Origin: Terriglobia bacterium
Lineage (GTDB): Bacteria > Acidobacteriota > Terriglobia > Bryobacterales > Bryobacteraceae
Reading direction: 5' to 3'
Assembly: GCA_020073345.1 (NCBI GenBank)
Contig: JAIQFI010000028.1
Span: 16,484 to 80,483, forward strand
Length of the DNA: 64,000 nt
A model generated the notes under the pieces. It saw nothing but the letters and a program-made list of their open reading frames with translations. It made no database searches and had not been told where the DNA came from. A program made the position numbers and the translations under genes. Each line of letters begins with the position of its first letter. Position 1 is the first letter of the stretch. Shown here one piece after another: positions 8,955 through 18,332 of this stretch.

Positions 8955-10154
8955 CTACGAGCGCAGGGTAAGTTCCTGTTCGTGCGCCGGCAACTGACGA
9001 AAGAACTCCAGAAACTTGCGGCGGTAGGAGGGTGTTTTCGGCACCTCCAGGTGAGGCACCATGGACTGCGCCAGGTTCAAGATGCTCTGGCCGAGAGCGG
9101 ACTCATGAGATACCGGCGTAGCGTTCAGGATCGCACCCTGGACGCTGGCGTAGTCGTTGGAGAAGGAATAGGATACCGGCAATCCGACTAATTTCGCCAC
9201 GTCGGCATCGCTAAAATCATTGCGAACCTTGCGGTTGAGCAACAAACTGACCCGATCGTGCAGGCCTAGATCCTTTAAGCTGGCGAGTCGCACTTTGGCC
9301 ATATGCAGCGGGACCACTTCGGGGGTCGTCACCAGGAAGATCCTGCGCGACTCCTTCATGAGCGCGACGGAGAATTCGTCCAAGCTGCTGGCCAGGTCGA
9401 CACAAATCACTTCATATTGCGCGCGGGCCATTGCCAGGACTCGCTCGAGGCTCGGCAAGTCGAGACCGGAAGGCGGCTCGAGCAGGCCGGCGTGCAGGAC
9501 TTCCAGCCGGTCGTACGTTCCGACCATCTGCGACCATAGGTCCTCGTCCAGATTCCCGGCATGCTTGATGGAATCCACGACCGAGCCGCTTGTGGAGAGT
9601 CTTAACAGAAACCGGATGGCGCCAGCCGCCAGATCGCAGTCCAGAAGTAGTGTGCGGGCGCCGAGGTCCTCGGCTAGGGCATGACTCGTGCTCACTGCCA
9701 GCGTCGAAGTGCCGACGCCCGGCTTCGCAGGCAGAAACGTATACAGATCGGACTGGCGCGCGGCCGCCACGGGATGAGCAATGAGCCGCCGCCGAGCTGA
9801 GTCAATCGCCTCGGCTAGCCCGGGAGCATTTAGAGGAAACCTGAGATGTTCCCGGATTCCAAGGTGCATTAATTTGGGTAACAGATCCGTAGCGTCATGG
9901 CTGCTAAAGGTGATGACCGGCAACCCCGGCACCGCGTTGTCCAGGCTGCTAACGATCGCTTCTGACGGCGCCCAGTCATCCAGGCATAGCAGCACGAGAT
10001 CCGCTTTGCGTACGCGGATCGCGCGCAATAACTCGTCCGGCGATGGATAGGTGGTCCATACCCGAGCCACTTCGAGGTCAGGAATTCTGGACAACAAAAC
10101 CGCCAGTTGGGCGTTTGCGTCTTCGTTAGGGCAGATCAGAATACAATGAAGCAT
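8955..10154 (-). CDS. CpaE/TadZ-like MinD-family ATPase with receiver-like N-domain
   Basis: About 400 residues; ATG at 10154 preferred over the adjacent GTG at 10157. Residues 1-125 form a receiver-like domain (LILICPNEDAN start, VLLCLDDW at the usual phospho-Asp region). Residues from about 135 form a ParA/MinD-type domain: deviant Walker A KPGVGTST (about 144-151), LLLDCDLA (switch) and VICVDLAS (Walker B). The second lysine of the deviant Walker A is replaced by Thr, as reported for some TadZ proteins. CpaE/TadZ localises Tad pilus machinery at the pole, but no other tad/cpa gene is in the window, so it is an orphan here. Confidence 0.75.
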   Translation of the reverse strand: MLHCILICPNEDANAQLAVLLSRIPDLEVARVWTTYPSPDELLRAIRVRKADLVLLCLDDWAPSEAIVSSLDNAVPGLPVITFSSHDATDLLPKLMHLGIREHLRFPLNAPGLAEAIDSARRRLIAHPVAAARQSDLYTFLPAKPGVGTSTLAVSTSHALAEDLGARTLLLDCDLAAGAIRFLLRLSTSGSVVDSIKHAGNLDEDLWSQMVGTYDRLEVLHAGLLEPPSGLDLPSLERVLAMARAQYEVICVDLASSLDEFSVALMKESRRIFLVTTPEVVPLHMAKVRLASLKDLGLHDRVSLLLNRKVRNDFSDADVAKLVGLPVSYSFSNDYASVQGAILNATPVSHESALGQSILNLAQSMVPHLEVPKTPSYRRKFLEFFRQLPAHEQELTLRS

Positions 10155-10219
10155 CACAATCGTCTATCGGCGGCGCACTCTGTGCGCGATAGCCAAAGGG
10201 AGTAGGAGGTCGTATACCA

Positions 10220-11893
10220 ATGCGGTGGCACTACGGAAATTGGTGTTTGGTGGCCGTAAGCGCTCTGACGGCATTCGGCCAAGCCCGGGATTACGGGCGG
10301 TCGATGGTGATCACACAGCAGGGCATGGCAGCCACCAGCCAGACGCTCGCTTCGCAGGCTGGCGCCCAGATCCTGGCGAAGGGAGGTTCGGCCGTGGATG
10401 CGGCCATCACCGCGAACGCCGTGCTGGGCGTGGTGGAACCGATGATGGACGGGATCGGCGGCGACCTGTTCGTGATCTATTGGGACGCCAAGTCGGGGAA
10501 ACTGACGGGCCTGAATGCGTCGGGTCCGGCGCCGCGCGGGCTGAGCGCGGAGTTTCTGACAAAACAGGGGTTCCAATCGATCCCGGAAGGCATCCACAGC
10601 GTTACGGTGCCGGGAGCGGTCGACGGCTGGGCCAAGATGCATGAGCGCTTCGGCAAGCTGCCGTGGAAGGATCTGTTCCAGGCCGCAATCGCGTACGCGG
10701 AAGAAGGTTTCCCGGTGACCGAAGACGCCCAGCGTTACTGGGCCGGATCGGTAGGATCGCTGCGAGCACATTCCGCAAACCAGCCGGAAACCGCTCGAGT
10801 GTATTTGCCGGGAGGCCGTGCACCGCGGGTCGGCGATGTGTTCAAGAACCCCGAGATGGGACGTGCGCTGCGCATTCTTGCGGAGAAGGGTCGCGATACA
10901 TTCTATAAAGGCGAAATCGCGGCCGCGATTCTCAAGACCTCCAAGAGCTTGGGCGGGACCATGACGGCGGAGGATCTTTCGACATTTTCAGCCGAGTGGG
11001 TGGAGCCGATTTCATCGGAATATCGCGGATGGCGCGTCTACGAGCTGCCTCCCAACAGTCAGGGGATCGCCGCGCTCGAGATGTTGAACATCATGGAAAC
11101 CCTTCCCGCTGGTAAGAACGGTCCATATACAAGTGACGAATTGCACCGGCGGATCGAAGCCATGAAGCTGGCTTATTCCGATCTGCGATATAACGGCGAC
11201 CCGCGCTTCGCGGACATTCCGGTGCACGGGCTTCTGTCGAAAGACTACGCGCGCAAGCGAGCTACCGCGATCGATCCGGCGAAGGCAAACTGCTCCGTGG
11301 CCGCGGGCGCGCCGGTGTTCGGCGAGACGACGTATCTCACAACCGTTGACAAGGACGGCAACATCGCCAGTTGGATTCAGAGCCTGTACGACTATTTCGG
11401 CTCGGGCGTCACGGTGGAGGGTTTAGGCTTTCTGCTGCACGACCGTGGCCAGAATTTCACGCTGGCGCGCGGGAGCGCGAATGTGTTGGCTGGCGGCAAG
11501 CGCCCTTCCCACACCATCATTCCCGGCTTCATGGAAAAAGGCGATCAACACATGGGGTTCGGAATTATGGGCGGGTCGAACCAAGCCATGGCGCACGCGC
11601 AGTTCGTTTCGAACGTGGCCGACTACGGCATGAACGTCCAGCAGGCGATGGAAGCCGCGCGCTTCCGAAAAAATGGAGCGCCGGGTTGCGACGTCCGCAT
11701 CGAGGGACGCGTGTCTGCCACCGCGATCCAGGGCTTGAAGGAACGCGGTCATCAAGTCCAAGTGATTCGCGAGTACGATTCAGCGGTTACCGGTCGCGGG
11801 CAGGCGATTTTGTACAACTCGACCACCAAGACGAAGTTCGGCGCATCGGATCCAAGGGCGGATGGGTCGGCGGTGCCGGAGCCGATTCGGTGA
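10220..11893 (+). CDS. ggt: Gamma-glutamyltransferase
   Basis: 557 residues with a short signal peptide (to about residue 21). N-terminal nucleophile hydrolase: hallmark AAITANAVLGVVEPMMDGIGG (about 61-81), and the autoprocessing/catalytic Thr at about residue 370 in GETTYLTTVDKDG, where the precursor would be cut into large and small subunits. The small-subunit MGGSNQ motif is present near HMGFGIMGGSNQA. It cleaves gamma-glutamyl bonds of glutathione and related amides in the periplasm. GGAGG lies 11 nt before the ATG. A GCGCAC/GTGCGC inverted repeat (10173-10187) sits upstream. Confidence 0.9.
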   Translation: MRWHYGNWCLVAVSALTAFGQARDYGRSMVITQQGMAATSQTLASQAGAQILAKGGSAVDAAITANAVLGVVEPMMDGIGGDLFVIYWDAKSGKLTGLNASGPAPRGLSAEFLTKQGFQSIPEGIHSVTVPGAVDGWAKMHERFGKLPWKDLFQAAIAYAEEGFPVTEDAQRYWAGSVGSLRAHSANQPETARVYLPGGRAPRVGDVFKNPEMGRALRILAEKGRDTFYKGEIAAAILKTSKSLGGTMTAEDLSTFSAEWVEPISSEYRGWRVYELPPNSQGIAALEMLNIMETLPAGKNGPYTSDELHRRIEAMKLAYSDLRYNGDPRFADIPVHGLLSKDYARKRATAIDPAKANCSVAAGAPVFGETTYLTTVDKDGNIASWIQSLYDYFGSGVTVEGLGFLLHDRGQNFTLARGSANVLAGGKRPSHTIIPGFMEKGDQHMGFGIMGGSNQAMAHAQFVSNVADYGMNVQQAMEAARFRKNGAPGCDVRIEGRVSATAIQGLKERGHQVQVIREYDSAVTGRGQAILYNSTTKTKFGASDPRADGSAVPEPIR

Positions 11894-11945
11894 CCGCATG
11901 TCCGACGGGCCTGGAGGCCCATCCTACCGGTACAATGAGGGATTC

Positions 11946-13847
11946 ATGCGCGTGTTGTCCTCATTTGTACTCCTGGCCGTGTGCGCGTGCGCGCAGACAC
12001 TTCCGGTAAACTGGCGTGTTCAACCGGCAGGGACGCAGGTGGCGCTCGATTCGCTGCCGTTGAGCGCGGCCGTTTCGCCCGATCGCAAATTCCTGCTTGC
12101 ACTGAACGCAGGCAGCCATCCCTCCATCAGCGTCGTCGATACGGGCGCAATGAAGGACACAGCCCGGGTCGCGATACCGGACGCCGGCCTCGGATTAGCG
12201 TTTTCGCCAGACGGCCGGCGCGTGTATGCGGGCGGCGGAGCGCGAAACGCCGTGCTCGAGTTCACCTTCTCGCCGGCGGGTGAGTTGAAAGCCTCGCGCG
12301 AGATCTCGGCGGGTCCACCCGCCACCATGAGCTTCATCGGCGACGTCGCGATCTCCCCGAACGGCCAAACGATCCTGGCCGCCGATCTCTTCCACGACCG
12401 CGTGCTGGTGATAAACGCGCAATCGGGTCAGGTCACCGGCGCGCTCAAGTCCGGGCGGCGGCCCTACCGGATACTGTTTCATCCCGATGGACAGTCGTAC
12501 TTCGTTTCGAGCTGGGCCGACGCGTCCGTGTACGAGTACAGCCTGCCTTCGGGCACCGAGATGGCGCGCGCGCGTGTGGGCGCGCATCCCACGGATCTGG
12601 TCCTGAGCAACCGCAAAATTCCCGGTGAGCAAAGCAACTGGCAGTATCGGTTGTTCGTGGCGGCCGCGAACACCAATGACGTATTCGTGCTGGGCGTGAG
12701 CGAGGGTAAGGAGCTGGCCGTGCTCGAAACGCTGAACGCCGGGTTCAGCGCGCTCGCTCCCGCGGGCATGACGCCAAGCGGTCTGGCGCTGAGCGCCGAT
12801 CAGACGCGGCTCTACATCGCCTGTTCGGATGTGAACGCGGTGGCCGTGGCGGATATCTCGGAAACGCGCAGCCGTCTGGCGGGATTCGTTGCCGCAGGTG
12901 CCTATCCCACTGCAGTGCGCGTCGTGAACGGAGGGAAACTCGCGGTGTTGAACGGCCACGGTGGCAGCATGTCTGTGTTCGATGCCCCCGCGGACGAAAT
13001 GCTTCCCGAGTACACACGGATGGCCATGGCGCTGACGCCGTATCGCGAGTCGTTTTCGGATTCTCTGCCGGAGGAACGTTCCTCGATCGAGCATGTAATC
13101 TACATTCTGATGGACGGAGCCTCTTCCGGTCCAAATACCGCCAAGCTCGCTCGCGAGTTCGTGCGGCTGGAGAATTTCCATCCGGCCGGCGATACGCCTG
13201 CGGCCGCATTCAACTGGGCCGTGGCGGCCATCGCGCCCGATTTCACAGCAAGATTGGCTCCGAGCTTCGCGGCGGGGCGCCTGCACTACAACGGCTTCGA
13301 AGGCGGCGAGCCTGCCAATCTGCCTCCCGCCGGCTACCTATGGAGCAACGCGTTATCGGCCGGATTATCCGTGCGCAACTACGGCCTGTTCATCGATAAC
13401 GGAGGGCAGGTGGCCCGGGTCAAAGATCCATCGCTCCAAGGCGTCACCAACCTGAAATATCGCGGCGCAGATCCGCAACCGTTTCTCGATGACCTGAAGC
13501 AATTCGAATCGGGCACGATGCCGAACCTGATGATGCTCCGCGTGGAGAGCGACGCCGCGCTCGGGCGCATCGTGGAGGCTGTATCGAAGAACAAGTTCTG
13601 GCCACAGACGGCGATCTTCGTGATGAACCCCTCGGGACCAAGCCCGATGCTGCTGGCGCTGTCTCCTTACACGCGCCGGGGAGCGGCGGATTCGACGCCC
13701 TACGACCAAGTGTCGGTCCTTCGCACCATCGAGCTGATTCTGAACCTCAGGCCGATGACTGTTTTCGATTTCTCGGCCCGCTCACTGGCGGCCGCGTTCG
13801 TTTCTACGCCGAACAACGCTCCCTATTCCTCGGAGCAAACCAACTAG
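11946..13847 (+). CDS. Secreted YVTN-propeller protein with degenerate phosphoesterase domain
   Basis: 633 residues. The start was set at ATG 11946, giving a signal peptide (MRVLSSFVLLAVCACAQ). Residues about 20-350 are a YVTN-type seven-bladed propeller. The C-terminal third aligns with the alkaline-phosphatase-like phosphoesterase domain seen in this family (AREFVRLENF, LSPYTRRGAADSTPYDQVSVLRTIELIL). However, the KENRTYDQ-type nucleophile segment after VIYIL is shortened, and the acidic GPDHVDAHRT-type segment before LSPYTRRG is replaced by NPSGPSP. It is therefore probably catalytically dead. TACAAT at 11931 and GAGGG precede the start. The stop overlaps the next gene by one base. Confidence 0.75.
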   Translation: MRVLSSFVLLAVCACAQTLPVNWRVQPAGTQVALDSLPLSAAVSPDRKFLLALNAGSHPSISVVDTGAMKDTARVAIPDAGLGLAFSPDGRRVYAGGGARNAVLEFTFSPAGELKASREISAGPPATMSFIGDVAISPNGQTILAADLFHDRVLVINAQSGQVTGALKSGRRPYRILFHPDGQSYFVSSWADASVYEYSLPSGTEMARARVGAHPTDLVLSNRKIPGEQSNWQYRLFVAAANTNDVFVLGVSEGKELAVLETLNAGFSALAPAGMTPSGLALSADQTRLYIACSDVNAVAVADISETRSRLAGFVAAGAYPTAVRVVNGGKLAVLNGHGGSMSVFDAPADEMLPEYTRMAMALTPYRESFSDSLPEERSSIEHVIYILMDGASSGPNTAKLAREFVRLENFHPAGDTPAAAFNWAVAAIAPDFTARLAPSFAAGRLHYNGFEGGEPANLPPAGYLWSNALSAGLSVRNYGLFIDNGGQVARVKDPSLQGVTNLKYRGADPQPFLDDLKQFESGTMPNLMMLRVESDAALGRIVEAVSKNKFWPQTAIFVMNPSGPSPMLLALSPYTRRGAADSTPYDQVSVLRTIELILNLRPMTVFDFSARSLAAAFVSTPNNAPYSSEQTN

Positions 13848-15778
13848 TGACCTCTCTTTGTTTCCTATGGCACATGCACCAGCCGTTCTACAAAGATCTG
13901 TGGACCGGCCAGTATAAACTGCCCTGGACACGCCTGCACGCCCTGAAGGATTACGCCGGTATGGTCCGGCTGCTGGAAGAATTTCCGAACGTTCGGCAGA
14001 CCTTCAATCTGGTGCCGTCCATGGTGTCGCAGATCGCGGAATATGCCGCCGGAACGGCGTCGGATCCGTTTTTCGAATGCGCGGCCATGCCCGCCGAAGC
14101 GCTGACAGAGGCGCAACAGACCTTCGTGCTGCGCTATTTCTTCCAGGCTAACGTCGATAAAATTATTCGCCGCTATCCACGCTATGTCGAATTGTACGAG
14201 CGCCGGCGTGGTCCGATGTCGATCCAGGATCTGCGGGACTTGCAGATTCTCAGCCAGCTCGCGTGGTTCGATGAAGACGTTCTCGCCAAGGACCAAGAAT
14301 TGCAGGAGCTGATTCGCAAAGGGCGCGATTATTCGCTGAGCGACCAGGAGCGGATGATCAGCAAGCAGCGCGAGGCGTTGGCGGCCGTCCTGCCGGTATA
14401 CCGCGACTTCGCGGCGCGCGGCCAGATCGAGATCGCGACGACGCCGTTCTACCATCCGATCCTGCCACTCTTGTGCGATTCCGATATCGCCGAAGTCTCG
14501 CATCCCGGTGTGACCCTGCCGCGGCGCTTCCAGTATCCGCAGGACGCGCTCACGCAACTGGAACGTGCGCGATCGTACATGCGGGACATGCTGGGGGTGA
14601 CGCCGGAGGGCCTGTGGCCTTCGGAAGGATCGGTTTCAGATGAAGCCCTGGCCATGGCGGCCGGCTGCGGCTTCAAGTGGGCGGCGAGCGACAACGGGGT
14701 CCTGTCGCGGACGCTCGGCATAGCCGCCGGCATTGACGAGACCTATCAGCAGTATGTCTGGCAGCAAGACCAACGCGAGATGCGCCTGCTGTTCCGCGAC
14801 CACTACCTCAGCGATCTGATCGGATTCGAGTATTCGCGCATGGGTGCGGAAGAGGCAGCGGAACACTTTCTGGCGCGGATCCGCGAAAACACCCGCAACC
14901 ATGACGTGCTGGTGCCCATCATTCTGGATGGCGAAAACGCCTGGGAATGGTATGAAGCGAATGGGCGGCCGTTTCTGCGAGCGTTGTACCAGCGCATTTC
15001 CGACGATCCGCGTCTGGAGGCGACGACCGTCTCGCAGGCGCTGGAACGATACGACACGCGGCCGCTCAGCCATGTGGTTCCCGGTTCGTGGATCAACGCG
15101 AATTTCGATATCTGGATCGGAGCGGAGGAGGACAATCTGGCGTGGGACCTGCTGCTGGACGCGCGGCGCGTCTATGACCAGCACGCGGCGGAGACCATGG
15201 AAATCGCGCGGCTGCTGGCCTATGAGGAACTGCTGATCGCCGAGGGAAGCGACTGGTGCTGGTGGTACGGACCGGAGCACGGATCCGAGAATCGTCCTGA
15301 ATTTGACCAGCTTTACCGGGATCATTTGTCCAACGTGTACCGGGCGCTGGGTCTGGAACCGCCTCCGCAGCTATCGCACCCGATCCTCAAAACGCAGGAT
15401 GGTGAATTGCGCGAGCCTCCGTCGAATCCGATCCATGTGACGTTGGACGGCGAAGTGACTTCGGCATTTGAATGGATGGGAGCGGGGCATTACCGTCCGG
15501 ATTCGCGCTCCGGCGCGATGCACGGCGGAGGGGCGGTGGCGCGCGAGATGTTCTACGGGAGCAACGGGACGGATTTGTTCGTGAGACTGGATTGCGCAGG
15601 CACGGGGAAGTTCGGCATCGAGTTCGAAGGTTCACCCACGGAGGTTCGCGTGGTATTGGGGCGGATCGTCGAAATGGAGGCTCCACGCAAAGGCGACCGC
15701 TTCCGGATCACCGTGGAGCGGGACGGACTGCCATCGATGACGCTGCCGGCGGAAGGTTGGATAGAGTTTGCTCGTTGA
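13847..15778 (+). CDS. Glycoside hydrolase family 57 protein
   Basis: 643 residues from a GTG start that shares one base with the preceding stop. The start SLCFLWHMHQPFY is the GH57 region 1 HxHQP motif. Candidate catalytic residues are Glu260 in GLWPSEGSVSD (nucleophile region) and Asp361 in IILDGENAWEWY (acid/base region). The C-terminal part from about 500 is beta-rich and probably accessory. GH57 enzymes are retaining alpha-amylases, branching enzymes or amylopullulanases acting on alpha-glucans. No signal peptide, so it is probably cytoplasmic and acts in glycogen or maltodextrin metabolism. Confidence 0.88.
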   Translation: MTSLCFLWHMHQPFYKDLWTGQYKLPWTRLHALKDYAGMVRLLEEFPNVRQTFNLVPSMVSQIAEYAAGTASDPFFECAAMPAEALTEAQQTFVLRYFFQANVDKIIRRYPRYVELYERRRGPMSIQDLRDLQILSQLAWFDEDVLAKDQELQELIRKGRDYSLSDQERMISKQREALAAVLPVYRDFAARGQIEIATTPFYHPILPLLCDSDIAEVSHPGVTLPRRFQYPQDALTQLERARSYMRDMLGVTPEGLWPSEGSVSDEALAMAAGCGFKWAASDNGVLSRTLGIAAGIDETYQQYVWQQDQREMRLLFRDHYLSDLIGFEYSRMGAEEAAEHFLARIRENTRNHDVLVPIILDGENAWEWYEANGRPFLRALYQRISDDPRLEATTVSQALERYDTRPLSHVVPGSWINANFDIWIGAEEDNLAWDLLLDARRVYDQHAAETMEIARLLAYEELLIAEGSDWCWWYGPEHGSENRPEFDQLYRDHLSNVYRALGLEPPPQLSHPILKTQDGELREPPSNPIHVTLDGEVTSAFEWMGAGHYRPDSRSGAMHGGGAVAREMFYGSNGTDLFVRLDCAGTGKFGIEFEGSPTEVRVVLGRIVEMEAPRKGDRFRITVERDGLPSMTLPAEGWIEFAR

Positions 15779-15787
15779 TCAGACCGC

Positions 15788-16060
15788 CTAGATGAACGCG
15801 GTGGTCTTGATGCCCGACACATCGAAGCGCTTGCGGCATCGCATGTTCTTGCACAGGGCTTTGTCGTCCAGCAGGACCATGTAGCTCATCCATTTGGCGA
15901 ACTTGGCGCGATCGCGCTCGTCGGCGCCGCCGGGGATCCGGTCGAGCTTCTTGCGAACCAGCCAGTTCAGCTCGTAGGTATCCGCGGTCCGGCAAAAGGG
16001 ACAGTTCAACGTTGCCGGCTTAGTGGTCTTCGATTCTCGATAGAACGCTTTTTCTTCCAT
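15788..16060 (-). CDS. Small zinc-ribbon-like protein
   Basis: 90 residues from the ATG at 16060, with GAGAGA 6-12 nt upstream. Two Cys pairs (NCPFC near residue 19 and CKNMRC near residue 75) could form one zinc site around a basic, helical middle. It overlaps the 3' end of the aminotransferase gene by 41 bp in another frame, so it is probably co-translated. The family was not recognised; it could be a regulatory or nucleic-acid-binding protein. The start is less certain than the frame. Confidence 0.6.
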   Translation of the reverse strand: MEEKAFYRESKTTKPATLNCPFCRTADTYELNWLVRKKLDRIPGGADERDRAKFAKWMSYMVLLDDKALCKNMRCRKRFDVSGIKTTAFI

Positions 16061-17357
16061 GGTTAGATCTCTCGATGTGGCTGAAACTGGCGGACAGGCG
16101 TTCCGCAAAGTCGTCCACGTCTGATTTCGAAATGTTCATCGGCGGAGTAATTCGGATGACGTTACCGTCGATGCCACCCTTGCCGATCAGCAGGCGGTTT
16201 TCGCGCGCGGCCTCCATCAGCGCGGCGGTGGCGGCGGTCGCGGGAGCCTTAGTTTCGCGATCCTCCACCAGTTCGATGGCCTGCATGAGCCCCATGCCCC
16301 GCACGTCGCCGATCAGCGGATGTCTCCCCTTCACCTCCTCGAGCCTCCCTCGCAAGTGCGCACCGGCTTCCGCGGCATTAATTAGGAGCTGATTCTCGTC
16401 GATGAAATCGATCACGGCTTTGGCCGCGGTAGTCGTCACCGGGTTGCCGCCGAAGGTGGAAATCGTCAAGCCCTTGAGGCCGGCGGCGACTTCGGGACGC
16501 GCCACGGTTACGCCGATCGGCAAGCCGTTGCCCAGACCTTTGGCGCTGGTGAGGATGTCCGGCGTCACGCCATAGTGCTCGATGCCGAACCATTTGCCGC
16601 CGGTGCGTCCCCAGGCGGTCTGCACCTCGTCGCTGATGAAGACGCCGCCGAATTTCTTGACGATGCCCGAGACAATCTCGAAGTATTCCTTAGGAGGCGT
16701 GATGAAGCCGCCGATGCCCTGAATCGGCTCGGCAATAAACCCCGCGATACGTCCAGATGTCGAGGTGCGGATCAGCTCCTCCATGTCGCGCGCGCATTTC
16801 ACGTTGCAGGAAGGATATTCGAGTCCCAGCGGGCAGCGATAACAATAGGCGTTCAACGCGTGGACGAATCCGGCCGGCGGCGCGCCCCCCAAGCGCCAGG
16901 ACGCTTGTCCGCTGGCGGCCATCGCGACGGCGGAACGGCCGTGATACCCGTGCCGCAGCGCGACCACTTCATGATTTCCTGTGTAGCAGCGGGCGGTGAG
17001 GATCGCAGTCTCATTCGCCTCGGTGCCGCTGTTGGTGAAGAAACTCTTGGTTAGTTTCCCGCCCGGAGAGACTTCGGCGATGCGCTTGGCCAGTGCTGCT
17101 TGCGGCTCGGTGGCGAACACCGTCGAGACATGCTGCAGGCGTTCCATCTGTTCTGCGGTCTTGCGGGTGACAGTGTCGTTGCAATGCCCGACGCTGATGG
17201 TGACGATGCCGCCGAAAAAATCCAGGTACTGGTTGCCGTCGGCGTCCCACACGAACTGGTCCTTGGCCCGCGCGATCACCAGCGGCTCCTTGAAATAATG
17301 GAAGACGCTGGGGAACAGATACTGCTCGTGGGCCAGCAGGATTTCCTGTTTCGTCAT
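16020..17357 (-). CDS. Class III PLP-dependent aminotransferase, AGXT2-like
   Basis: 445 residues. Features of subgroup III transaminases: FFTNSGTEANETA (cofactor phosphate cup), GYHGRS, FIAEPIQGIGGF, ISDEVQTAWGRTG with the Asp that binds the pyridine nitrogen, and the Schiff-base Lys273 in TSAKGLGNGLPIG. The YCYRCPLGLEYPSC insert resembles alanine-glyoxylate aminotransferase 2-type enzymes. It probably transfers amino groups from an omega- or beta-amino acid to glyoxylate or pyruvate; exact substrates are uncertain. No Shine-Dalgarno is obvious. Confidence 0.88.
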   Translation of the reverse strand: MTKQEILLAHEQYLFPSVFHYFKEPLVIARAKDQFVWDADGNQYLDFFGGIVTISVGHCNDTVTRKTAEQMERLQHVSTVFATEPQAALAKRIAEVSPGGKLTKSFFTNSGTEANETAILTARCYTGNHEVVALRHGYHGRSAVAMAASGQASWRLGGAPPAGFVHALNAYCYRCPLGLEYPSCNVKCARDMEELIRTSTSGRIAGFIAEPIQGIGGFITPPKEYFEIVSGIVKKFGGVFISDEVQTAWGRTGGKWFGIEHYGVTPDILTSAKGLGNGLPIGVTVARPEVAAGLKGLTISTFGGNPVTTTAAKAVIDFIDENQLLINAAEAGAHLRGRLEEVKGRHPLIGDVRGMGLMQAIELVEDRETKAPATAATAALMEAARENRLLIGKGGIDGNVIRITPPMNISKSDVDDFAERLSASFSHIERSNHGRKSVLSRIEDH

Positions 17358-17410
17358 AGAGCGCGTTGCAGCCTACTATGATACAGCGGGCGTAAACTAA
17401 GAACGTACGC

Positions 17411-17761
17411 GTGCTCTCTGAAACCGAATTCGACGCCTTAGTCACGCGCGCGCTGCGCCGCATCCCGCCGCGTTTTCGAAAGCACCTGCAAAACGTGGCC
17501 ATCATCGTGGAACGCGAGCCGTCCCGCCCCGGCCTGCTCGGCTTGTATCAGGGACATCCGCTCACCACGCGCAGCGTCAGCCACAGTTTCACGTTGCCCG
17601 ACCGAATCACCATCTACCAGGGCCCGCACGAGCGCATGTCGCGGAATCCGGCGGAGCTGGAGCAGATGGTTGCCGACACGGTGTGGCACGAGATCGCGCA
17701 TTATTTCGGCATGGACGAAACGCGCGTGCGGCGGGCGGAGAGAAAGCACGGCATACGGTGA
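17411..17761 (+). CDS. Zincin-like metallopeptidase family protein
   Basis: 116 residues from a GTG start. The C-terminal WHEIAHYFGMDE carries the HExxH zinc motif followed by a third acidic ligand. With FDALVTRALRRIPPRF at the N-terminus and the VAIIVEREPS strand it matches the Zincin_1 (PF06262, MPT-type) family. These are single-domain cytoplasmic metalloproteins with uncertain peptidase activity. The stop overlaps the ThiE-like start (GTGA). Confidence 0.82.
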   Translation: MLSETEFDALVTRALRRIPPRFRKHLQNVAIIVEREPSRPGLLGLYQGHPLTTRSVSHSFTLPDRITIYQGPHERMSRNPAELEQMVADTVWHEIAHYFGMDETRVRRAERKHGIR

Positions 17762-18315
17762 TCCGCTGCTATATAACGCATCGACAAACGTTAGGCGCTG
17801 AATCTCTGCTCGACGCGATCGCCCGGAATCTTGCCGCTGGTGTCACCTGGATTCAGATTCGCGAAAAAGATCTGAGCGCCCGGGCGTTGTTCGAGCTGGT
17901 GGAGGCGGCGGGCAAGCTGCCGAATCCGCATAGCGCTAAGCTTCTGGTCAACAGTCGGGTGGATGTGGCGCTGGCGGCCGGAGCCGGAGGGGCGCATTTG
18001 CCAGCGGGCTCGCCTGCACCCCGCGCCTGGCGCGCGATCGTGCCTCCAGGCTTCCTGATCGGCGTGTCATGTCACTCAGTCGACGAGGTGCGCAATGCGG
18101 AGGCCGAAGGCGCCGACTACGCCGTCTTTGGACCGGTGTTCCCGCCGCTTTCAAAACCTTCCGGTCTCGAGCCTAGAGGCCTGGAAGAGTTAGCGCGTAC
18201 TGCAGCCGCGGTACGGATTCCCGTGCTCGCCCTGGGCGGAGTGACAGAAGAGAACAGTTCGGCTTGTATTTCCGCCGGAGCGGCCGGTATCGCCGGAATC
18301 TCGATCTTCCAATAG
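17758..18315 (+). CDS. Thiamine-phosphate-synthase-like TIM barrel (ThiE/TenI family)
   Basis: 185 residues from GTG 17758, which overlaps the zincin stop. TIM-barrel landmarks of the family: GVTWIQIREKDLSAR, LLVNSRVDVALAAGAGGAHL, IGVSCHS, DYAVFGPVFPPLSKPSG, VLALGGV and a C-terminal GIAGISIF. ThiE condenses HET-P and HMP-PP; TenI homologs isomerise thiazole tautomers. It is slightly short, and VNSR replaces the usual NDR-type segment. No other thiamine gene is adjacent, so a TenI-like or altered role is possible. Confidence 0.78.
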   Translation: MIRCYITHRQTLGAESLLDAIARNLAAGVTWIQIREKDLSARALFELVEAAGKLPNPHSAKLLVNSRVDVALAAGAGGAHLPAGSPAPRAWRAIVPPGFLIGVSCHSVDEVRNAEAEGADYAVFGPVFPPLSKPSGLEPRGLEELARTAAAVRIPVLALGGVTEENSSACISAGAAGIAGISIFQ

Positions 18316-18319
18316 TTGC

Positions 18320-18325
18320 TAAAAT
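18320..18325 (+). promoter_or_regulatory. -10 element (TAAAAT), near-leaderless, for the MerR-TPR gene
   Basis: TAAAAT begins just after the ThiE-like stop and ends 7 nt before GTG 18333 (4 nt before an alternative TTG at 18330). No Shine-Dalgarno. Confidence 0.45.
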
Positions 18326-18332
18326 TCGATTG

